Source of the DNA: an uncultured Parabacteroides sp.
GTDB lineage: Bacteria > Bacteroidota > Bacteroidia > Bacteroidales > Tannerellaceae
Direction of reading: 5' to 3'
NCBI GenBank assembly: GCA_947074335.1
Contig: CAMTPG010000137.1
Span: forward strand, 1-7,082
Length of the DNA: 7,082 bases
The position numbers were made by a program, and so were the translations under genes. Below, piece after piece: positions 1-6,933 of the stretch (position 1 is its first letter; each line of letters starts with the position of its first letter). The notes under the pieces were generated by a model. It did no database searches and was not told the DNA's origin. It saw only the letters and a program-made list of their open reading frames with translations.

Positions 1-2237
1 ACAAACTCCAATGTTCCGCCATTCACTATATCACTGTGATTGATGAACGGTGTTTCCAGCTTCTTGCCATTCAGTAATACCTCTTTTACATATTTATTGG
101 CAGCACTGTTATTTTTGGCAGTGATTTTAAATATACCGTTTGCCATATGGATCGAAGCTTTATCAACCATCGGTCTGCCTAAAGTATAAATTGGTAAACC
201 CGGACAAACCTGATAAAAGCCCAGTGCACTCATCACGTACCAGGCCGACATCTGTCCGCAGTCTTCATTACCGATAATACCATCCGGCTCGTTGGTATAG
301 AAATTCTGCATGATATAATCCAGATATTCCTGTGCCTTCCAGGGTGAATCGGTCCAGTTATACAGATAAGCCATATGATGACTCGGCTCGTTGCCATGTG
401 CATACTGACCGATCAAACCGGTGATATCTGCAGAGGCATGTTCGCCATCAATTTGCGAAGAGGTCGTGAACAACGTATCCAGACGAGCTTCCAGCTCAGC
501 TTTTCCGCCGATATTATCAATGAAATCTTCCAGATCATGCGGAACAAAGAAACTCCACTGGAAAGCATTTCCTTCGCAATAATCACTGGCCATATGCGAA
601 GAGTAGCGCGGATTGAACGGTGTGCGGAAAGAGCCGTCGCCCATAATACCACGCATCATCTTTGTTTCGGGATCAATGTACTTCTTATAATATGCAGCCT
701 TTTCAGCATAGAGCTGCGCCAGCGTATCATTACCTGCAGCTTTGGCTATCTCAGAGATACACCAGTCGTAATAAGCCATCTCCAATCCCCATGAAACTGA
801 TTCCGGGATCGAGTCGGCCGGCACAAAGCCATATTTCTCTTTATAATAAGTATGTTTGGTAATCAGGTCCAGTTCGCGGGTGCCTTTAAACTGCTGCGCC
901 AGATCATCGCGATAAACCGACGATTGCGCACCGGCTTCCGCCCACAAATCCAGATTATTATCCACCATACCTTTGCTGATCAGATCGGCTAATACCGAAA
1001 CAGCAGGATAACCCACCATACAGCCGGTATAGCTGGAACCGATCGGCCATTTCGGAAGCGCACCGCCTTCCTGATAACCTTTTACCAGCACATTACCCCA
1101 GTTAATGGCGCGATCCGGATCGATAATCGTCATCAGCGGATGTAAAGCACGGAATGTATCCCACAAAGAGAACACCGAATAATGCGTATAGCCAGGTTCG
1201 GCATGATGCACCTTTTTATCCATACCGATATAGCGGCCATCCACATCCTGATAAGCAAACGGAGCAATCATCGAATGATACAGAGCCGTATAGAAATTCA
1301 CCATCACCTTCGGATCGCTGCTCTCGATCTCAATCACATTCAGGGCATCATTCCAGATTTGCGAAGAGGCCTTGCAGGTAGCATCAAAATCCCAACCCGG
1401 CAATTCGGCCATCATATTTTTCTCGGCACCATCGGGATTTACCATCGAGATAGCCACCTTCACCAGCAACGGTTTCTTGCTGTCGGCAAATTTGTAATGG
1501 AATTTCAGATCGTCGGCCGTACTAATTTTCATAAACAGAGAATCGCTGCGCAGCGTACCATTGATATATTGATACAGCGTTTCGATCGGTTCAGAGAAGG
1601 TAATGCTATACGATACTTCATGGAAATGAGCCCATCCCTGAGTTTTGATCGTACCCTCTACAGTCGAGTCGTTGGCCATCAGATAATCATTACCAATCAC
1701 TTTATGTCCCCAGTTTGGCTGAAGCACATGTCCCAGATCCAGCATCAACCGCCGGTCTGAAGAGTTATCATAAGTAAAACGATAGAATGCCACCCGGTCT
1801 GTAGTAGTTACCTCTGCCTCGATACCAAAGTTATCCAGACGTACGGCATAATAGCCCGGCGAAGCCTTTTCGGTCTCTTTCTTAAACGTAGCAACCGGTT
1901 TAATCGTATCCGTGCCTGAGAAAGGCAGAATACCCACATCACCCAGATCGCCGATACCGGTACCCGACAGGTGTGTCTGGCTAAATGCATAAATCACCGA
2001 ATCTTCATAGTGATATCCGCTACTGGCATCCCAACCCATGATGTGTGTATCGGGGCTGGCCTGAACCAGGGCAAACGGGCGTGTGGCACCGGGGAAGGTA
2101 TGCCCGTGAAAACCCGTTCCGATGAAGGGATTCACATACTTCACTTCATCCCGGAACTTCTCCGTTTTTTCTCCCTGACTACAGCCGATCAATGTGCATA
2201 AAGCAGCTGCCTGTAAGAAAATTAATGTTTTGTTCAT
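1..2237 (-). CDS. GH92 family alpha-mannosidase lipoprotein (3' end cut by window edge)
   Basis: This is an exo-acting, calcium-dependent alpha-mannosidase of family GH92, which removes mannose from N-glycans or yeast mannan. I translated 745 uninterrupted residues from the ATG at 2237. The frame is still open at base 1; family members are usually about 740-770 residues, so only a short tail should be missing. A lipoprotein signal is visible: MNK, a hydrophobic stretch, then the lipobox LIGC with Cys19, suggesting membrane anchoring. The N-terminal beta-sandwich begins with YVNPFIGTG (34-42) and TFPGATRPFALVQ (47-59), followed by HLSGTGIGDLG. The (alpha/alpha)6 catalytic domain contains WDTFR (359-363), EGNAFQW (Glu555), HGNEPSHHMAYLY (from 614) and GNEDCGQMSAWY (656-667), which hold the conserved acidic active-site and calcium-binding positions of the family. 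There is no Shine-Dalgarno site before the ATG. Linkage specificity (alpha-1,2, -1,3 and others) cannot be read from these motifs. No SusC/SusD genes are visible beside it. Family assignment is very sure. Confidence 0.96.
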   Translation of the reverse strand, partial: MNKTLIFLQAAALCTLIGCSQGEKTEKFRDEVKYVNPFIGTGFHGHTFPGATRPFALVQASPDTHIMGWDASSGYHYEDSVIYAFSQTHLSGTGIGDLGDVGILPFSGTDTIKPVATFKKETEKASPGYYAVRLDNFGIEAEVTTTDRVAFYRFTYDNSSDRRLMLDLGHVLQPNWGHKVIGNDYLMANDSTVEGTIKTQGWAHFHEVSYSITFSEPIETLYQYINGTLRSDSLFMKISTADDLKFHYKFADSKKPLLVKVAISMVNPDGAEKNMMAELPGWDFDATCKASSQIWNDALNVIEIESSDPKVMVNFYTALYHSMIAPFAYQDVDGRYIGMDKKVHHAEPGYTHYSVFSLWDTFRALHPLMTIIDPDRAINWGNVLVKGYQEGGALPKWPIGSSYTGCMVGYPAVSVLADLISKGMVDNNLDLWAEAGAQSSVYRDDLAQQFKGTRELDLITKHTYYKEKYGFVPADSIPESVSWGLEMAYYDWCISEIAKAAGNDTLAQLYAEKAAYYKKYIDPETKMMRGIMGDGSFRTPFNPRYSSHMASDYCEGNAFQWSFFVPHDLEDFIDNIGGKAELEARLDTLFTTSSQIDGEHASADITGLIGQYAHGNEPSHHMAYLYNWTDSPWKAQEYLDYIMQNFYTNEPDGIIGNEDCGQMSAWYVMSALGFYQVCPGLPIYTLGRPMVDKASIHMANGIFKITAKNNSAANKYVKEVLLNGKKLETPFINHSDIVNGGTLEF

Positions 2238-2336
2238 TTTATTATTTGTGTATAATTGATTGTTGTATCATTCAAAAAATAAACAGACAGCAATCACTGC
2301 CGGCTCCTTACTTTATTACTACCCGGTTAAGGTGTT

Positions 2337-2355
2337 TGTAAATCAATGTAAATCA
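2337..2355. repeat. 9-bp direct repeat TGTAAATCA, one helical turn apart
   Basis: TGTAAATCA occurs at 2337-2345 and again at 2347-2355, so the two copies start 10 bp apart. They lie just downstream of the predicted start of the mannosidase transcript, roughly +13 to +31. Same-face spacing close to the promoter is what a tandem operator for a dimeric regulator would look like, but AT-rich chance duplication is possible. Function is inferred only. Confidence 0.5.
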
Positions 2356-2373
2356 GAATATTTATTCCTGTAA

Positions 2374-2404
2374 CAAAAATAGAGATAAATTATGAAATGT
2401 CAAA
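2374..2404 (-). promoter_or_regulatory. Bacteroides-type -33/-7 promoter of the GH92 gene
   Basis: Read on the minus strand, TTTG (2404-2401) is followed by exactly 19 bases and then TATTTTTG (2381-2374). This matches the Bacteroides housekeeping pattern of a TTTG-like -33 element and TAnnTTTG -7 element 19-21 bases apart. Transcription would start near 2368, giving a leader of about 130 nt before the ATG at 2237. The match is seen directly; use in vivo is inferred. Confidence 0.72.
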
Positions 2405-2472
2405 GTCGCCGCGCCTTGTTTGATAGCATGAATGCGCTTTTTTGATATATAACAAGAAAACCGCTCAAATGA

Positions 2473-2480
2473 TAAATTTG
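2473..2480 (+). promoter_or_regulatory. Candidate -7 element (TAAATTTG) for the lysO operon
   Basis: TAAATTTG fits TAnnTTTG exactly and lies 65 bases before the first lysO ATG at 2546. No good TTTG sits 19-21 bases upstream; the nearest, at 2441-2444, is 28 bases away. The -33 half is therefore weak and the call rests on the -7 element alone. Predicted leader is about 55-60 nt. Confidence 0.45.
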
Positions 2481-2545
2481 TAAGTATTAAAAATATTAAC
2501 AATCTTTGAGGGCTGAAATATAAAACATTAAACAAATTCTGATCC

Positions 2546-2824
2546 ATGTTTACAGTTATAGGTATCATGTTTGCCGGTATATTCATCGGATATCTGTTGC
2601 GGAAACTGCAATTTCTCAAGTATACGGTGAGAACCATTTCGTACACCATTTTTTTATTACTTTTTCTGCTCGGCATCGCCGTAGGCTCGAATGAGCAGAT
2701 TATGAATAACCTGCCGAAGCTGGGCGGACAGGCACTGCTGATTGCCACAGCCACCACAGCCGGCAGCGTATTAGCGGCCTGGGGTGTTTATGTCTGGTTT
2801 TTTAAAGGAGGACGCGACGCATGA
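2546..2824 (+). CDS. LysO-type lysine exporter, N-terminal half (DUF340)
   Basis: This 92-residue membrane protein corresponds to the N-terminal third of the LysO/YbjE family, inner-membrane exporters of L-lysine (about 300 residues in E. coli). Three hydrophobic segments are visible: residues 2-17 (GIMFAGIFIGYLL), 29-46 (ISYTIFLLLFLLGIAVG) and about 60-86 (LLIATATTAGSVLAAWGVYVWFF), then a short charged end KGGRDA. The motif LLFLLGIAVGSN matches the LysO segment LILFFMGISLAF. The stop codon overlaps the start of the next gene (ATGA, 2821-2824), and together the two genes encode 300 residues, the length of a single-chain LysO. The ATG at 2546 is chosen because it begins directly before the first membrane segment; a later ATG at 2567 would cut that segment. 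No ribosome binding site is visible. The protein is presumably inactive without its partner. Confidence 0.88.
   Translation: MFTVIGIMFAGIFIGYLLRKLQFLKYTVRTISYTIFLLLFLLGIAVGSNEQIMNNLPKLGGQALLIATATTAGSVLAAWGVYVWFFKGGRDA
2804..2811 (+). promoter_or_regulatory. Strong Shine-Dalgarno site inside the lysO N-half gene
   Basis: AAAGGAGG ends 9 bases before the ATG of the C-half gene and lies within the last codons of the N-half gene (FKGGRDA). It is the only strong purine ribosome-binding site before any start in this window; the other three starts have AT-rich leaders. It supports independent initiation of the second chain at 2821 rather than a sequencing frameshift. Confidence 0.75.
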
Positions 2825-3447
2825 CTGGCAGTTTAATTGTAGTAGGATTCTTTATTCTGGGCTGTCTGCTCGGCTGGAGCGGTCTGATCCCCGAAACCCT
2901 TTTGGAACAGGATATTTCAATGTATGTACTCTATCTGCTGATGTTTCAGGTAGGCATCAGCATCGGTTGCGATAAACAGCTGAAGAATATTTTGCGCAGT
3001 ATCCGTCCGAAACTGTTGCTGGTACCACTGGCTACCATTATCGGTACGCTTACGGCATCGGCTGTTGTGGGGCTTTTTATCAGTCAGTGGACTGTGGCTG
3101 ATTGTATGGCCATCGGAAGCGGATTCGCCTATTATTCGCTCTCCTCCATTTTGATCACCCAGCTCAAAGAACCCCAACTGGGCGTACAGCTGGCTGCCGA
3201 ACTGGGTACCATTGCTTTGATGGCTAATATCATCCGCGAAATTTATGCCCTGCTGGGTGCCCCCTTCTTTGTGAAATACTTCGGCCGTCTGTCGCCTATC
3301 TGTGCCGGTGGAGCCACTACCATGGATACAACCCTGCCCATCATCACACGCTATGCGGGGAAAGATCTGGTATTTGTGTCCATCTTCCACGGGATACTGG
3401 TGGATTTCACCGTACCCTTTTTCGTCTCCTTCTTCTGTTCACTCTGA
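2821..3447 (+). CDS. LysO-type lysine exporter, C-terminal half
   Basis: This 208-residue polytopic membrane protein matches the C-terminal two thirds of E. coli LysO, which exports lysine and its toxic analogue thialysine. Visible motifs include GSGFAYYSLSSIL (99-111; E. coli ASGFGWYSLSGIL) and GGATTMDTTLP (about 164-174; E. coli GATSMDFTLP), with Asp169 conserved, and FHGILVDFTVPFFVSFF at the end. Hydrophobic segments lie near residues 4-22, 32-50, 62-86, 95-113, 122-146 and 182-204. The gene overlaps the N-half gene by 4 bases (ATGA) and has its own AAAGGAGG site, so the two are translationally coupled and probably form one transporter. The first 90 residues resemble the N-half protein (VGISIG..KQLKNIL against LGIAVG..EQIMNNL), so the gene boundary coincides with an internal repeat boundary. 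Substrate is assigned by family and is not proven here. Confidence 0.92.
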   Translation: MTGSLIVVGFFILGCLLGWSGLIPETLLEQDISMYVLYLLMFQVGISIGCDKQLKNILRSIRPKLLLVPLATIIGTLTASAVVGLFISQWTVADCMAIGSGFAYYSLSSILITQLKEPQLGVQLAAELGTIALMANIIREIYALLGAPFFVKYFGRLSPICAGGATTMDTTLPIITRYAGKDLVFVSIFHGILVDFTVPFFVSFFCSL

Positions 3448-3469
3448 TATTCGGCTGTTTCCGTGCCAA

Positions 3470-3557
3470 AAAGCATTACTCTTTTGTGGAAAAAGTATGT
3501 TTGTTTTAAATCCAAAGTATACATACTTTTTGCACAAAGCATGCATGCTTTTCGACA
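3470..3557. repeat. Four tandem 22-bp palindrome-like units
   Basis: AAAG(C/T)AT begins at 3470, 3492, 3514 and 3536, exactly 22 bases apart each time. Aligning the four units, columns 1-4, 6-7, 11 and 14-16 are identical in all, giving a consensus like AAAGYATnnnTnnTTT. Units 3 and 4 are near-perfect palindromes (AAAGTAT-AC-ATACTTT; AAAGCATGCATGCTTT). The array starts 22 bases after the lysO stop codon and ends about 105 bases before the tricorn-homolog promoter. It produces short overlapping open frames on both strands with a repeating peptide pattern; these are not genes. It could be a multi-site operator, a transcript end structure, or a species-specific intergenic repeat. Confidence 0.8.
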
Positions 3558-3609
3558 CAAATAAACGACCTTTTTTCCGGCCTCTCTGTTTATCTTCCCG
3601 AAACCCCGT

Positions 3610-3636
3610 TTTCCGGCAAAAGAGTTAATCCGGAAA
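3610..3636. repeat. Inverted repeat TTTCCGG / CCGGAAA upstream of the tricorn-homolog promoter
   Basis: TTTCCGG (3610-3616) and CCGGAAA (3630-3636) can pair as a 7-bp stem with a 13-base loop. A further copy of TTTTCCGGC lies at 3573-3581. The element ends just before the expected -33 region of the promoter at 3662, so it might be an operator. It lacks a T-run, which argues against a terminator for lysO. Low certainty. Confidence 0.3.
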
Positions 3637-3661
3637 TAGTGATAAACCGTTCAGCTTTTTG

Positions 3662-3669
3662 TATATTTG
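3662..3669 (+). promoter_or_regulatory. -7 element (TATATTTG) of the tricorn-homolog gene
   Basis: TATATTTG fits TAnnTTTG exactly and lies 26 bases before the chosen ATG at 3696. The -33 position is poor (AGTGA near 3638-3642). Transcription would begin near 3675, leaving a leader of about 20 nt. The element rules against the upstream in-frame ATG at 3639, which would not be in the transcript. Confidence 0.6.
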
Positions 3670-3695
3670 CTTATTCAACAGATAAACATAGATAT

Positions 3696-6600
3696 ATGAA
3701 AAAGCAATTGTTTTTTTCGTTTCTTCTGAGCTCGGGACTCATCTCCGGAGCTTTTGCAGCCGACGAGGCGCGCTTGCTCCGTTTCCCTGCAACCAATGGT
3801 GAAGAGATTGTTTTCTCGTATGCCGGCGATTTGTATAAAGTGCCGGTTACAGGCGGTGAGGCACAACGACTTACTTCGCATGTGGGATACGAAATGTTTC
3901 CCCGTTACTCTCCCGATGGCAAAACCATCGCATTCACCGGTCAGTATGATGGCAATACCGAAGTCTACACCATGCCTTCGCAGGGTGGCGAACCTATTCG
4001 TATTACCTACACCGCAACCAACCGGCGCGATGATCTGGGCGACCGGATGGGGCCGAACAACATTGTGATGAACTGGACACCCGACGGTGAACAGGTGATT
4101 TATCGCAATCGCATCAGCGACGGCTTCAGCGGCAAACTCTATACCGTAAATAAAGAGGGCGGATTATCCGATGTGATTCCTTTGCCCGAAGGCGGGTTTT
4201 GCAGTTATTCGCCCGATGGCAAACAGCTCGCTTACAACCGGGTGATGCGTGAATTCCGTACCTGGAAATATTATAAAGGCGGAATGGCCGATGATATCTG
4301 GATCTACAATCCCGAGAAGGGAACCGTGGAAAATATTTCAGAGAATCCGGCACAGGATATCATCCCGATGTGGATCGGCGACGAGATCTTCTATCTTTCC
4401 GATCGCGACCGTACCATGAATATCTTTGTATACAATACAAAAACAGGAAAGACCGAGAAGGTGACAAATTTCGAACAGTATGATGTGAAGTTTCCGAGTG
4501 CCAACGGCGAAACCATTGTGTTTGAAAACGGTGGTGATCTGTATCGTATGAATGCCAAAACGCGTAAACCCGAAAAGGTGCATGTTACGCTTACCTCAGA
4601 TAATATTTATGCCCGCAAAGAATTAAAACCGGGTGCCGACTATATGCGTAAGGCAAGCCTTTCGCCCGATGGTCAGCGTATCGCGGTTACCACACGCGGT
4701 GAGGTATTTGATGTACCCTCCGATAAAGGCGTAACCCGCAACATCACCCGCTCGCCGGGTGCTCACGATCGCGAAGCCGCCTGGTCGCCCGATGGCAAAT
4801 GGATCGCCTACATCTCCGACGGAACCGGCGAGACCGAACTCTGTCTGCAATCGGCCGAAGGGGGCGAACCGCAGCAGCTCACACATAATAATGATACCTA
4901 TATCCGGAGCATTACCTGGAGTCCGGATGCCCGGTCGCTGGTCTATACCGATCGTAAAAACCGGATCAATCAGTATAATCTGGCAACCCAAAAGACAACC
5001 ACACTTTTGCAGGATTCAATCTCCGAGTTTCGTGGTGTATCCTTCTCGCCCGACAGCAGGTGGATTACTTATACCCGTCCGGCCGGTAACGGATTCGATA
5101 TTGTATATGTTTATAATCTGGGCAATGGTCGCGAATATGCCGTGACAGATAAATGGTATGATGCCTCTTCGCCTGTATTCAGCAGCGACGGTAAATACCT
5201 GATTTTCTCTTCGGCCCGCGATTTCAATCCTACCTACGGCTCGCTGGAGTGGAATCATACCTACAACAATATGAACGGGGTTTATCTGGCTCTGCTTGCA
5301 CAAGATACCCCTTCGCCCTTTATGCAGAAAGATGCCGTGGTAAATGCGGGTGATTCCAAAAAAGAGGGCGGTACAAAAACCGATGATGCAGTTGTGGTAA
5401 CGATCGATCCCGCGGGAATACAGGAACGCATCATCCAGTTGCCGCTTCCCGGCGGATATTACGGCAATTTCTACTCGGATGGTAAAAAGATCTATTATCA
5501 GAAACGCGGGGGTACCTATGCCTACGATCTGAACAAACAAAAAGAGGATATTGTGGCTGAAGGGGCACAGATGGCTGTATCGGCGAATGGCAAAAAGGCG
5601 CTCTTTCGTAAAGGATCGCAGCTTTATGTTACCGATATGCCTTCGGGTAAAGCCGATCTGAATACGCCGGTCAATCTGGCTAATATGTCGGTTCCGGTCG
5701 ATTATCAGCAGGAATGGAATCAGATTTTCAATGAAGCCTGGCGTGCTTTTCGCGACGGATTTTATGTGGAGAATATGCACGGTGTAGACTGGGATGCCGT
5801 AAAACAGAAATACGAAGTATTACTGCCTTATGTAAAAACACGTCTGGATCTGAACTATCTGATCGGCGAAATGATCGGCGAACTGAATTGCGGTCATGCC
5901 TATGTAAATCCGGGCGAAACTGTTCGTGCCGAACGTATCGAAACCGGATTGCTGGGAGCCGAAGTGAGTCGCGACAAAAGCGGTTACTTCAAGATCGAGA
6001 AGATTATTCCGGGTGCTTCATGGAACAAGGCACTTCGTTCGCCACTTACAGAACCCGGCATCAACGCAGCTGAGGGCGATTACATCATCGCTATTGATGG
6101 TGTGCCCACAAACAGTGTGAACGATATGTATGCCCTGCTGGTAGGAAAAGCTAATGTACCCACCGAGCTGACACTAAGCAATACACCCGATCAGAAGAAT
6201 ACACGTAAGATTGTAATCAGTCCGCTGGCCGAAGAATATTCACTTTACCATTACAACTGGATTCAGGATAATATAAAGAAGGTAGACGAGGCCTCAAACG
6301 GCAAGATCGGATACATTTACATTCCCGATATGGGTCCTGAAGGGTTAAATGAATTCTCTCGCTATTTCTATCCGCAGCTGGATAAGGAAGGATTGATTAT
6401 TGACGATCGTGCCAATGGCGGTGGTAATGTTTCGCCCATGATTCTGGAGCGCCTGGCTCGCGAACCTTACCGGGCAACCATGCGTCGGGGCTCCAGTCAT
6501 ATCGGGACAGTGCCTGATGCAGTGCAGGTAGGACCAAAAGTTTGTCTGATCAATAAGTATTCGGCTTCGGATGGTGATCTTTTCCCCTGGGGATTTCGTG

Positions 6601-6908
6601 CCCTTGGCCTGGGTAAACTGATCGGAACGCGTACCTGGGGCGGTATTGTGGGTATCAGCGGACCGCTGCCCTATATGGATGGAACAGATATTCGTGTACC
6701 CTTCTTCACCAGTTATGATCCGAAAACCGGCGACTGGATTATCGAGAATCACGGTGTAGATCCGGATATTCTCATTGATAATGATCCCATAAAAGAATGG
6801 AATGGCGAAGATCAGCAGTTAAATCGCGCGATCGAAGAGGTAATGAAGGAATTACAAAATCGCAAACCCCTTCCGGGAGCTCCTGCACCCCGAGACTGGA
6901 GCAAATAA
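3696..6908 (+). CDS. Exported tricorn-like S41 family protease
   Basis: This 1070-residue protein has the domain order of the tricorn protease, which cleaves oligopeptides coming from larger proteases. A Sec signal peptide (MKKQLFFSFLL...GAFA/ADE) predicts export to the periplasm, unlike the cytosolic archaeal enzyme. Residues about 25-530 carry repeated blade motifs typical of PD40/TolB propellers: YSPDGK (71-76), LSPDGQ (from 322), WSPDGK (363-368), FSPDSR (450-455), FSSDGK (495-500). A Lys/Asp-rich linker follows, then more propeller-like sequence, a helical region with CGHAY (His734), a PDZ domain (about 751-835) and the S41 core: IDDRANGGGN (902-911), SASDGDLFPW with nucleophile Ser958, GTRTWGG, and ENHGVDPD with Glu1017. 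Against my recollection of Thermoplasma tricorn these match His746, Gly918, Ser965 and Glu1023. Two positions differ: Ser745 is Gly733 and the S1-pocket Asp936 is Ala927. The start at 3696 is chosen because it gives the signal peptide; the in-frame ATG at 3639 adds 19 residues before it and overlaps the promoter. It is transcribed separately from lysO and ends at a terminator. Confidence 0.94.
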   Translation: MKKQLFFSFLLSSGLISGAFAADEARLLRFPATNGEEIVFSYAGDLYKVPVTGGEAQRLTSHVGYEMFPRYSPDGKTIAFTGQYDGNTEVYTMPSQGGEPIRITYTATNRRDDLGDRMGPNNIVMNWTPDGEQVIYRNRISDGFSGKLYTVNKEGGLSDVIPLPEGGFCSYSPDGKQLAYNRVMREFRTWKYYKGGMADDIWIYNPEKGTVENISENPAQDIIPMWIGDEIFYLSDRDRTMNIFVYNTKTGKTEKVTNFEQYDVKFPSANGETIVFENGGDLYRMNAKTRKPEKVHVTLTSDNIYARKELKPGADYMRKASLSPDGQRIAVTTRGEVFDVPSDKGVTRNITRSPGAHDREAAWSPDGKWIAYISDGTGETELCLQSAEGGEPQQLTHNNDTYIRSITWSPDARSLVYTDRKNRINQYNLATQKTTTLLQDSISEFRGVSFSPDSRWITYTRPAGNGFDIVYVYNLGNGREYAVTDKWYDASSPVFSSDGKYLIFSSARDFNPTYGSLEWNHTYNNMNGVYLALLAQDTPSPFMQKDAVVNAGDSKKEGGTKTDDAVVVTIDPAGIQERIIQLPLPGGYYGNFYSDGKKIYYQKRGGTYAYDLNKQKEDIVAEGAQMAVSANGKKALFRKGSQLYVTDMPSGKADLNTPVNLANMSVPVDYQQEWNQIFNEAWRAFRDGFYVENMHGVDWDAVKQKYEVLLPYVKTRLDLNYLIGEMIGELNCGHAYVNPGETVRAERIETGLLGAEVSRDKSGYFKIEKIIPGASWNKALRSPLTEPGINAAEGDYIIAIDGVPTNSVNDMYALLVGKANVPTELTLSNTPDQKNTRKIVISPLAEEYSLYHYNWIQDNIKKVDEASNGKIGYIYIPDMGPEGLNEFSRYFYPQLDKEGLIIDDRANGGGNVSPMILERLAREPYRATMRRGSSHIGTVPDAVQVGPKVCLINKYSASDGDLFPWGFRALGLGKLIGTRTWGGIVGISGPLPYMDGTDIRVPFFTSYDPKTGDWIIENHGVDPDILIDNDPIKEWNGEDQQLNRAIEEVMKELQNRKPLPGAPAPRDWSK

Positions 6909-6933
6909 TCGATACCGAATTACATAAAAAGAG

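Larger units (their letters stand above)
2238..2545. other. Divergent intergenic region between GH92 gene and lysO operon
   Basis: This 308-base AT-rich stretch has no convincing gene. It contains a minus-strand promoter for the mannosidase (2374-2404), a long mannosidase leader with a TGTAAATCA direct repeat (2337-2355), and a candidate plus-strand promoter element for lysO (2473-2480). An open minus-strand frame across 2362-2757 runs antisense into the lysO N-half gene and has no recognisable protein features. I saw no riboswitch-like structure or clear hairpin terminator here. Confidence 0.7.

Noticed and set aside
1182..1760. 192-residue plus-strand open frame opposite the mannosidase gene
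   Set aside because: The minus strand carries clear GH92 motifs throughout; the plus-strand translation shows no recognisable features.
2481..2545. Lysine riboswitch ahead of the lysO genes
   Set aside because: The leader of about 60 nt is far too short for a lysine riboswitch (about 170 nt or more) and no matching helices are visible.
2362..2757. 131-residue minus-strand open frame across the intergenic region and the lysO N-half gene
   Set aside because: It is antisense to the exporter and covers both predicted promoters; no domain or ribosome-binding evidence.
2546..2824. lysO as a frameshifted pseudogene
   Set aside because: The junction has a clean ATGA overlap and a strong ribosome-binding site, and both parts keep conserved motifs, which fits two real genes rather than a broken one.
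3470..3557. CRISPR array
   Set aside because: The units are contiguous with no unique spacers, only about 10 of 22 positions are fully conserved, and no cas genes are visible.
3302..3628. Short open frames on both strands (also 3351-3560) with repeating peptide patterns
   Set aside because: They overlap the end of the lysO C-half gene, and their repetitive sequence comes from the 22-bp DNA repeat read in rotating frames.
5016..5780. 254-residue open frame on the minus strand inside the tricorn-homolog gene
   Set aside because: It is fully antisense to a well-supported protease gene and its translation is Ile/Arg-rich without domains, as expected for a shadow frame.
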